A stretch of DNA of 14,134 nucleotides from Echinococcus granulosus. Lineage: Eukaryota; Platyhelminthes; Cestoda; Cyclophyllidea; Taeniidae. The notes beneath the pieces are model-generated. The model made no database searches. It was not told the DNA's origin and saw nothing but the letters and a program-made list of their open reading frames with translations. Shown in pieces: positions 1 to 6,063 of this stretch. Position numbers and translations under genes: made by a program. Within the stretch, counting starts at the first letter, position 1. Every line of letters begins with the position of its first letter. Where the stretch lies: NCBI RefSeq assembly GCF_000524195.1, contig NW_020170417.1, positions 367,038 through 381,171 of the forward strand, read 5' to 3'.

Positions 1-844
1 TTTGCCAAAATCGCCTTTTATCTGCTTAATTGATGGACAATTGAAGGTAACAAAAAGACTACTAATAAATGCACAGGTAAAAAGTACTTTACCTGCGTCC
101 CATCCACTTAAGTATTGCACTGTAATGGAAAGTAGTAAAAACAATGGGGTGATACTTAACACTTATTGATGGTGGGCAGAACTGGGTGGGTAGGAGCCGC
201 ATCCCACCGAGCATTGTCTCACTGACATACAACGTGTGCCATTCTAGTCCTATTTTATGGCAAAATTATTGCACGTACATAAAACTACTTCCACTCCTTA
301 CTTACTGCTTAACCCACTTCATTGACTTGATGCAACCCAATGGGTTTTGTAGAGAGCATGCGGCTTAAAGAATCGAAATGCATCAGTGCCACCAGTCGTC
401 CCTATCTCCCTCTCAGGAATGTCGGTTTAATCTGGTGGGAGTGGCTCGAGTTAGTTCCATCATGAAGTGAGTTTAAATCAATTCCGCATGAGGTCCTCAC
501 CATTTGCTGTAAACGCATTTGGAGACAATCCAGTGACACAGGGCACCGTCTACGGGTTGTTTGAGAAGTGTACTTCCTACAGTGAAGTCTGTTAGTTTAG
601 CCTAAGCATTGTTAAGTGGAGCTGGTAATCCTCAGCCTAAAGCGATGTGCGATGCTAGTGTACCAAAAACAACATTCTGTCATATTTGACGTGATGTGAA
701 TTAGGAGGGGAGGTTAAGCTGAGGTTCCCGCTTGTCACATATTAGATGATACCAGGCTTTGCTCACCTGCGTTGTAAAGACATTAGAGAACTTAGGCTTA
801 AGCTGTCTGAATTCTGCGGAGGAATGCTTTCTGTTTCTCCACAG
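1..844. other. No supported gene; one short protein-like frame
   Basis: I see no confident gene here. A 46-codon plus-strand frame at 455-595 (ATG at 488) has protein-like composition, including NAFGDNPVTQGTVYGLFEK, but no good splice site bounds it and frames this short are expected by chance. The stretch ends in a strong polypyrimidine tract and CAG at 842-844, the acceptor of the next candidate exon. No repeat, RNA gene or promoter was recognised. Confidence 0.4.
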
Positions 845-1056
845 GAAGCCTCAATGAGGGGACTGCTGGAGTGACTAGACACCAGAAATGGATCATTTCC
901 TGGGCGGCAGACAACGGTCACTACATAGACCTATCCATTCAAGACGGATGGACATACTCCCATGATGTGCAAGGAATGTTTCCAGTTTACACACAGTTAG
1001 GAGTAATCAGTCAGTCAGAATGCGATGTCACCTATGCAGGGCCTCATATCTCGTAA
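845..1056 (+). CDS. Candidate terminal exon of an unrecognised protein
   Basis: A strong 3' splice acceptor (pyrimidine-rich run then CCACAG, AG at 843-844) is followed directly by the only open frame across the stretch. That frame starts at codon 847-849 with two bases carried over from a preceding exon, and it runs 69 residues to TAA at 1054-1056. The other two frames stop within 30 bases. The product contains HQKWIISWAADNGHYIDLS and IQDGWTYSHDVQGMF; it has several Trp and Tyr, one Cys near the end, and no signal peptide or membrane segment. I do not recognise the family. No convincing donor lies inside, so if real it would be a last exon, although no AATAAA follows closely. Local base composition is less AT-rich than the window average. 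A frame of this length can arise by chance, so the case rests on the acceptor and composition. Confidence 0.28.
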
Positions 1057-1296
1057 CTCAAGATTGAGACCAAGTAGTGGGTGCCTTGTGCTTTCTTGCT
1101 TTTCTAGAGACGCAAAGTTATACAAAGCCACCATTCTTCTTAAGAGGGAAGAATGATTAACTACTATGGGGCTGTATGAACTCATTTGCTTTTTCACTAT
1201 AAAGGCTGAATACAATGACTTTTGTGCCTTCTAAAACGCTTGGAGCAGCATATTATGACAGGTGTTAACATGAATGGGTAAAAAGGATAACGGTTT

Positions 1297-1551
1297 TCAG
1301 TGTTTCGGTTTTGTAGCATCAAAAGGAGTGACCTCGGTCTCCTTAAAAGTGTCACGACATACTCCATTCAACGGCACTACTTCGTTGTCACATGCAAAAT
1401 GCCGACTGGATAACTCACCCACTTCACAGTAATGTTTCTTTAGCTGGTCGACAAATGAGCAAAGTTGTAAAACGGAAGCATTTGCCTGCTTACCGCATCT
1501 GATAGCGCACGACACAGCAGTTGGACAATCTTGGCGTGTAGGTCTTATCCA
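1297..1551 (-). pseudogene. Cysteine-rich minus-strand frame, possible decayed exon
   Basis: The open minus-strand frame runs from just after a TAG (1552-1554) to a stop at 1297-1299, 84 residues. It includes DCPTAVSCAIRCGKQANAS and LCSFVDQLKKHYCEVGEL, with seven to eight cysteines. Two donor-like sites lie in it on the minus strand: GATGCG|GTAAGC near 1494 and AGTGG|GTGAGTT near 1426. The sequence coding AIRC.K..NAS is repeated about 109 bp away in the adjacent minus-strand frame, which a chance frame would not explain. The family is not recognised. It could be part of a decayed gene with tandem Cys-rich repeats, or noncoding DNA with a local duplication. No acceptor of good quality was found upstream. 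Confidence 0.22.
1473..1503 (-). repeat. 31-bp repeat, copy 1 (pairs with 1582-1612)
   Basis: This segment matches 1582-1612 at 25 of 31 positions without gaps, including runs CGCATCTGAT and GCATTTG. The copies are 109 bp apart in the same orientation. Similarity weakly continues beyond the segment (CAGCAGTTGGACA near 1514, GAGCAGTTGACA near 1641), with an insertion between. In the minus-strand frames both copies read AIRC.K..NAS. Confidence 0.6.
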
Positions 1552-1558
1552 CTAGCCA

Positions 1559-1720
1559 TCAGAACACGCGAGGTTGCTGGTCGGATGCATTTGTGTGTTT
1601 GGCGCATCTGATTGCTGTGGCTATGATAACGCAATATTGTGAGCAGTTGACACTTCCATCAACCCTTGCAACAGCATGCGTGGTTCCAAATCCATGTGTT
1701 CTCTCAATTGCCAGCCTCAT
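1559..1720 (-). pseudogene. Second cysteine-containing minus-strand frame with the same motif
   Basis: A 53-residue frame begins at ATG (1720 on the minus strand) and stops at TGA (1559-1561), seven bases before the stop that opens the next frame. It contains VNCSQYCVIIATAIRCAKHTNAS in two overlapping parts: VNCSQYCVIIATAIRC, then AIRCAKHTNAS. The second part matches AIRCGKQANAS in the neighbouring frame at 1297-1551. It overlaps the next upstream frame (1704-1871) by 17 bases. The head-to-tail order of three frames, with stops and frame changes between them, would fit a decayed coding region. Each frame alone is short enough to be chance. Function unknown. Confidence 0.18.
1582..1612 (-). 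repeat. 31-bp repeat, copy 2 (pairs with 1473-1503)
   Basis: Second copy of the direct repeat, six mismatches from the first. It lies in a different minus-strand frame, so the translated similarity spans a frame change, as expected if indels broke one ancestral frame. Confidence 0.6.
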
Positions 1721-1871
1721 GTCCTTCCTTTATCAACTGCTTTAACCAAAAATTCTGCTCAGTGCATTGATTGAAGTCTGCTGCGATGCAATTCATTTCT
1801 GCTGAAGTCGCTTCATCTCTGTGATTCCACTTACACTGCAATGCTTGAATGCATTGAAAAGAAATATCTAT
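1704..1871 (-). pseudogene. Third protein-like minus-strand frame in the cysteine-rich run
   Basis: A 55-residue open frame on the minus strand lies between TGA at 1872-1874 and TGA at 1704-1706. It includes EATSAEMNCIAADFNQCTEQ and FWLKQLIKEGHEAGN, with a C-x6-C spacing and an amphipathic-looking tail. A possible acceptor (GCATTGCAG) would start the exon at codon TGT AAG TGG, leaving about 43 residues. The pyrimidine tract before it is weak. The plus strand here is rich in TGC and TGCA, which biases minus-strand frames towards Ala, Cys and Gln, so composition alone is weak evidence. It lies directly upstream of the two frames that share the AIRC motif. Family not recognised. Confidence 0.18.
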
Positions 1872-1874
1872 TCA

Positions 1875-2484
1875 AATAAATTAACATCACCATTCCTAAG
1901 TCTTTCGCGATGCGACACGAGATTGTGACTTTCATACTTGCACGCTACTGTGTCCTTGAGGAAATGAGTAGCCTTTGCAAATGAATGTGTTTTTATCACC
2001 GATTTGTCCATTTTGCCTGTGATTGTCAAAGGTCAAGAAAAAATGCCAATCATCACCTGAGGACATCCCCTTTTGCCTACACTTAAGCCTTCGCAAGTCA
2101 CCACATCTACGCCAAAGCAGGCATAGCCTACTTGGTATGAGACGGTGCTTTAGAACTATTGTTGGAGGATGCCAACTGATACCCCTTGCTCGATGAACGA
2201 AATATGCTATAAAAACCACTTTTATCTAAACTAGACAGTCGGTTGGCATGTAGTCTTAAGTGCAGGACACATTTGGATAATGTCGAAGCCTAGGCTTGCT
2301 TATTAGAATATGTCGGTGAGGTCCATTTGCTTAGCTGTCAAGGAATTTATCTCTGCAGCTTACTTCTTTGTTGCTGTTCACATTAACCGTGACTGAGGGA
2401 TGCTCTCGGGCCTAAACAGCGGTTTTTCGTGGCAAACAGTGATGCGCACTTTCTCATTCTCGAACCTCCTGCACTTTCCTCTAG
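1875..2484. other. No supported gene; ends in a strong splice acceptor
   Basis: Nothing here can be assigned. A 95-codon minus-strand frame at 1932-2219 has no recognisable motif and no supporting splice sites, and is compatible with chance. The stretch ends in a pyrimidine-rich run and CTAG at 2481-2484, which looks like an acceptor for the following plus-strand frame. Confidence 0.4.
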
Positions 2485-2721
2485 GTGATGCCGTTATCCT
2501 TGTGTGACTGGTCGAAAGTCAAGGTACTTACCTGGTTTCTGGGTCGATTTTCCTATTGTAAACACTCCGATTGGTCCTCCACCACCTATGGCTTTGGAGC
2601 TCAGTTAAGCTCGATCCGGAAAGCAGATAAGCTTACATTGCATCCATTTTCTAGTCCAACGCTACGACACGGTAGACCAACGCTCCAAGTTAAAACCAAT
2701 TATTTTGAGGGGCTGACTTGA
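2485..2721 (+). CDS. Candidate exon beginning at a strong acceptor, unrecognised
   Basis: A pyrimidine-rich run ending in TCCTCTAG (AG at 2483-2484) is followed directly by an open frame reading VMPLSLCDWSKVK and continuing 78 codons to TGA. The stop in this frame immediately upstream is the TAG of the acceptor itself. A usable donor may follow at 2524 (GTCAAG|GTACTT), giving an exon of only 39 bases, 2485-2523. The rest of the frame shows no motif I know. A near-perfect donor on the opposite strand lies just inside (minus ACCAG|GTAAGTACC, exon end at 2532), so the strand of any real gene here is uncertain. Its first codons resemble those of the candidate exon at 2966. Confidence 0.2.
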   Translation: MMPLSLCDWSKVKVLTWFLGRFSYCKHSDWSSTTYGFGAQLSSIRKADKLTLHPFSSPTLRHGRPTLQVKTNYFEGLT

Positions 2722-2783
2722 TAGCTCTGTACTCCACTTCCAGTCAACTCATGCAATTTTTGTCACATAGAGGTGCTTTTTAA

Positions 2784-2877
2784 AAAAATAAAAATAAACA
2801 GACAAACGATGAAGTCGACAAGAATGCGTCAGTCATCAAAATAGAGGGTTAGGGGAGGGGAGGGGAAGAGAGAAGGG
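2784..2877 (+). repeat. A-rich stretch followed by G-rich polypurine tract (G-quadruplex motif)
   Basis: An A-rich stretch near 2784-2800 precedes a G-rich run. Bases 2846-2865 read GGGTTAGGGGAGGGGAGGGG, four G-runs of three or more with loops of one to three bases, a textbook intramolecular G-quadruplex motif. A further GGG lies at 2875-2877. Bases 2851-2877 are purines without interruption, so triplex (H-DNA) formation is also possible. It lies about 90 bases before a strong splice acceptor. Confidence 0.7.
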
Positions 2878-2965
2878 TGTCTCAAGAGAATGCTTCCCAT
2901 AAAAGTGGGTAACTGGCAGATCAAGTTACGTGATCACAACTACCGTTCTTTCTTTGTTCTTGCAG

Positions 2966-3107
2966 AATCATGCCATTATCAGGAAGAATTGGCTTTAGAA
3001 TATGGTATGACTATGAGGCTTGGAAATGCTTGTCACCGATTTCGATAATGTCGACGCAAATTCAGTGCAGATTGTCAGAGAACACTCAAAACCGCCTTAT
3101 TCACAAA
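2966..3107 (+). CDS. Candidate exon with strong acceptor, unrecognised
   Basis: The acceptor is one of the best in the window: a long T/C run ending TTCTTGCAG, AG at 2964-2965. Two frames are open beyond it. Frame one reads IMPLSGRIGFRIWYDYEAWK, is open to TAA at 3204-3206, and has a possible donor at 3108 (CACAAA|GTAATT). Frame two reads SCHYQEELALEYG and then stops at 3051-3053. With a donor at 3005 (AATATG|GTATGA), frame two would be a 39-base microexon (2966-3004) coding a helix-like peptide. That peptide loosely resembles a TPR helix, but this is only an impression. I cannot choose between the readings and do not recognise a family. The region just downstream (3209-3300) is a copy of a dispersed repeat. 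Confidence 0.25.
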
Positions 3108-3208
3108 GTAATTATTTTGTGGTCTAGTGGTTTGTTTAACTTTGAGGGCATTTGTGTCCGCAAAGATTGTGGACCCTACTGTGACATGGCCCTTGGTGTA
3201 TGGTAATT

Positions 3209-3300
3209 GCCTCCACAGCTCCTCTTTATTGTAGTAAGTAGCATGTTATTTCGCACTGCTTTAACCGCCTACGACCCTGGAGAGGACTCGAGGCGTTGCA
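3209..3300 (+). repeat. Dispersed repeat family A, copy 1
   Basis: Diverged copy of a repeat also found at 4671-4786, 5961-6063 and 9169-9314. It begins GCCTCCACAGCTC, passes GTAAGTAGCATGTT and ends near ACGACCCTGGAGAGGACTCG; the 9212-9314 copy reads GCCTCCCAGCTC, GCATGTAGTATGTT and ACGACCTCAGCGAGGACTCG. No coding frame runs through it. A retroelement or SINE-like remnant is likely but unproven. Confidence 0.65.
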
Positions 3301-3629
3301 GTTATTTTGGTACGTTGTTTCTATTTACTGACTCATCGTAGAAGCCAAAATCAACTGTGTTGCTATTCCCAACCGCCAAACCAAAGCAATAAATACGGCA
3401 AAACTGACAGTATTTTAACTGCCTTAAGTTATAAGACAGATTATATACAATTACTGAAGATTTTTAAAATTTATGCATCCTAGTCTTAAACAAAGAAGAG
3501 CTGAATGTTATAAATCAGATTGTGCTACAGGCGATACAATTGTATAAAGCAGGCTTAGCCATAATGATACTGAATAAAGCTTACATGTAGTTTAATAGTT
3601 TATATAAATTCTTTGCATTTAATTCTTTA
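3301..3629. other. AT-rich noncoding sequence, no gene seen
   Basis: Base composition becomes clearly more AT-rich here. No frame, RNA gene or strong splice signal stands out. It abuts the left end of the foldback element. Confidence 0.5.
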
Positions 3630-3651
3630 TTGAGCAATAACTGTTAATTTT
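3630..3651 (+). repeat. 22-base motif, outer left end of the foldback element
   Basis: Exact 22 of 22 inverted match to 4222-4243. It starts TTGAGCAATAACTG and ends TTAATTTT. It lies ten bases outside the left arm. Its first seven bases, TTGAGCA, recur at the inner end of the left arm (4043-4049), so a unit of about 413 bases (3630-4042) is bounded by the same start motif on both sides. Confidence 0.85.
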
Positions 3652-3661
3652 CAAAAAAGAA

Positions 3662-4049
3662 ATGCTTTTATTTGTCCGGAAAGTTCGTATTCAGAGCTGA
3701 ATTACAAACGTTTTGGATCGTTGAGCTTCCATTTAGTACCCTCAGAGTGGCTAATCACCTATTTAAACTAAAAGCTACACAAATATCATAGTTATGCTCT
3801 GTCAAAACCTACCGGGATCCCTACTTAGCAGTCACGTGCGCACACTACGCACCCCCCACTTACACCTGTTTCATTATGAAGGCATCCTCATTTTGCTCTT
3901 GCTCACTAATTTTTCTTCAGTTAGAAATCTAGACAGGATCTAAGATGGCCCGTAAAAGCAAAAGTCAGTACGCATCCAAAATGTGGGATCCTGTGCAAAA
4001 CAAATTGCGTTTAAAAGTCCAACCATTTATGTCACGCGAAGGTTGAGCA
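3662..4049 (+). repeat. Left arm of the foldback element
   Basis: Pairs base for base with 4237-4624. The central 200 bases (3743-3942) differ from the other arm at only two positions. The outer 81 bases (3662-3742) differ at about 13 and the inner 107 (3943-4049) at about 11. The conserved core holds overlapping CACGTG and GTGCGCAC palindromes near 3833 followed by a C-run (CACCCCCCAC). The arm ends GGTTGAGCA, repeating the first seven bases of the 22-base motif at its outer end. Confidence 0.9.
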
Positions 4050-4221
4050 GTAGACAAGACAAATGGCCTTAATTGAAGAAAACGAGTAGGCAATATTAAT
4101 GCGAGGCAGACTTTGGTCAACTAAATGAATAGCTCCTTTAAAGTAACTAGTCTAAATTATAAGCCTTAACAAGGAACAGTGAGAGTTGCATTTAGCCTAA
4201 TGTAAGATAGAGTATTTTATA

Positions 4222-4243
4222 AAAATTAACAGTTATTGCTCAA
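4222..4243 (-). repeat. 22-base motif, inner end of the right arm (inverted)
   Basis: Perfect reverse complement of 3630-3651. It overlaps the inner seven bases of the right arm and extends 15 bases into the spacer. Confidence 0.85.
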
Positions 4244-4624
4244 CCTTCGCGTGGCATAAATGGTTTGAAATTTAAAAGCAATTTGTGTTGCACAGGATTC
4301 CACATTTTGGTTGCGTACTGAATTTTGCTTTTACGGGCTATCGTAGATCCTGTCTAGATTTCTAACTGAAGAAAAATTAGTGAGCAAGAGCAAAATGAGG
4401 ATGCCTTCATAATGAAACAGGTGTAAGTGGGGGGTGCGTAGTGTGCGCACGTGACTGCTAAGTAGAGATCCAGGTAGGTTTTGACAGAGCATAACTATGA
4501 TATTTGTGTAGCTTTTAGTTTAAATAGGTGATTAGCCACTCTGAATGTACTGAATGGGAGCTCAACGATCCAAAATGTTTATAATTTAGCTCTGAATACG
4601 AATTTTCTTGAAAATTAGAAGCAT
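4237..4624 (-). repeat. Right arm of the foldback element
   Basis: Reverse complement of the left arm with no indels. Read on the minus strand it runs from the outer ATGC to GGTTGAGCA and then continues into ATAACTGTTAATTTT, completing the 22-base motif that on the left lies before the arm instead of after it. Confidence 0.9.
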
Positions 4625-4670
4625 TTTTTTGTAATTTCAGTCAATTCTAGGAATTTTCCGATTATCTTTC

Positions 4671-4786
4671 GAGGTGCCCAGACAAATTGGTCTCCTCAAT
4701 TTGTACTGATGCACCGCTACGTGGCCTTCTCGCCACGATGGTAGCACACTAGCTCCTTACTTACGCATTAGTAAGTAGTATGACTT
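4671..4786 (+). repeat. Dispersed repeat family A, copy 2
   Basis: Matches the 5' part of the copy at 9169-9314: TCTCCTCAATTTGTACTGAT and GCACCGCTACGTGGCC here against CCTCCTCAGCTTGTACCTCA and GCACCGCTAGTGGCC there. The similarity continues through AGCTCCTTACTTACGCATTA and GTAAGTAGTATG. The 3' GAGGACTCG segment is missing, so the copy is truncated. It begins about 45 bases after the foldback element's right arm. Within it CTTACT and AGTAAG can pair as a short stem. Confidence 0.7.
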
Positions 4787-5960
4787 AATAAAGTATTTTG
4801 GTTTATAACAGAGGTACAATATATTTACATCTCTTTTCTGACATACATAATATGGCACAAAGATAATCCCCATTGAAAATAAAATTTATGCATAAGAATT
4901 TATCATCGGTAAACATTTGTTACTTTGCCAGGAGGAAAAGGTGGCAAAGAATATGGGCGCCTACAAAAGAAACAGTTGACTGTCTCAAGCCCCTTATTTA
5001 ATGATACCGCAGTGATGGCATCAAAAAATATTGGCAAGCACCAGGCAAATCCCATAGCTTAACTATACATTTGTCTATTAGTGACTTCTTCCAGACGTCA
5101 TGTAGAAGTGGCTAACAAATGAGGAATATTATTATACTAACTTTATTCGCTGTCTTATGATATGCCACGATCGCTTTCTTTTCTAGTGAGTTTGATCAGC
5201 AAGATATTTGCATATTTTAAAGAAGTAGGACAGTTTCTTGGGATACAGTGTCTACTTACTTGAATTCTTAGGGTATGGTGTGCATCTTTCACCCTTTGTA
5301 TATCCACTTTGCTTAAATCATTTCATAGTTGGTGCTCTTCGCTCATGCTATTATCACTCAAAACCGGTTTTCTCTTACCATTTTTGGCACTAAAGTAAAA
5401 AAACCCAATGCTTTGTTCCCCTACCTTATGTTTAAAATAATAGACACCAAAAGTAAATTTTCTCTGAAGTGCTGAGAGAAAAATATTTGCCGACAGAAAC
5501 TATCAGTTTTTTTTCCAGCCAATGATACAGATCTCTCTGCTTTGCGAATTAGGCTTAAATGGACAGTAGATATTTGTTCAACCTATGTGGAAGTACAATA
5601 GCCAAACAATTTCTTCAAAATTACATAACAAATTAAAAAAGTGGCTTATTTTGTGTTACAAAATAAGGGCCTCAGTGTTTGCTTCGGCGAATAACATCTC
5701 TGTGTCAAGCTGAATCATGGATGTAAGTGAATGGTATGTAGTACTAGACGAACGAATGTTAGAAGAATATTGTACATATTATATATATATATATTTATGT
5801 ATTTATTTTTTTTTTACAAAATGAACCCAAGAGTACGGATAAAATACTCTTAGATTGAGTTGTTAATAGAGTTTGCTGTTCAATAATGTGGGCTAATTTT
5901 GACATCATCACCTATGCCTCACCACAGGTTGTTTTCCCCTCTGTGGGGTAATCTTCGTCT
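4787..5960. other. AT-rich noncoding stretch with small hairpins and an (AT)n run
   Basis: No gene is supported. There are three small stem-loops: CTTTGCC/GGCAAAG (4923-4929 with 4943-4949), TTTTCTCT/AGAGAAAA (5458-5465 with 5475-5482), and a perfect ten-base stem at 5645-5667. A 48-base frame at 5676-5723 (CLLRRITSLCQAESW) ends in a good donor, GAT|GTAAGTG, but its acceptor is poor. An (AT)7 run at 5781-5794 is followed by ten T at 5806-5815. Confidence 0.45.
5645..5667. repeat. Perfect 10-bp hairpin, 3-base loop
   Basis: CTTATTTTGT, loop GTT, ACAAAATAAG. The stem is perfect and AT-rich. There is no T-run or neighbouring gene to mark it as a terminator, and a chance origin in AT-rich DNA is possible. 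Confidence 0.55.
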
Positions 5961-6063
5961 TCTAGCTCTGCTGGTAGCCTTCCAGTTCTTCTACACGTTA
6001 TGAAATAGTATTTTCGTCCACAGTACTTTAGCTTGTCACGGCATTGGGGAAGACTCGGGGCTT
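5961..6063 (+). repeat. Dispersed repeat family A, copy 3 (most diverged)
   Basis: CTGCTGGTAGCCTTCCAGTT here aligns with CCGCTAGTGGCCTCCCAGCT of the copy at 9169-9314. The match continues through TAGTATTTT (against TAGTATGTT) and ends GGGGAAGACTCGGGGCT (against CAGCGAGGACTCGGAACGCT). It has the same orientation as the other three copies. The short frame that follows it at 6044-6232 has no recognisable product. Confidence 0.55.

Larger units (their letters stand above)
3630..4624. mobile_element. Foldback (long inverted-repeat) element
   Basis: Two arms, 3662-4049 and 4237-4624, are each 388 bases and align in inverted orientation with no gaps and about 26 mismatches by hand count (roughly 93% identity). 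They flank a 187-base AT-rich spacer. A 22-base motif precedes the left arm at 3630-3651. Beyond 4624 weaker similarity to the left flank may run to about 4645, so the right edge is approximate. There is no transposase or other open frame in arms or spacer, so this would be a non-autonomous element or an inverted segmental duplication. I see no clear target-site duplication. A transcript through it would fold into a very long hairpin. Confidence 0.85.

Noticed and set aside
5645..5667. Hairpin as a bacterial-type terminator
   Set aside because: The context is eukaryotic, the stem is AT-rich, and no T-run or upstream gene accompanies it.
5781..5815. (AT)7 and ten-T run as a promoter TATA element
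   Set aside because: Simple-sequence run in AT-rich DNA with no transcript or exon beside it.
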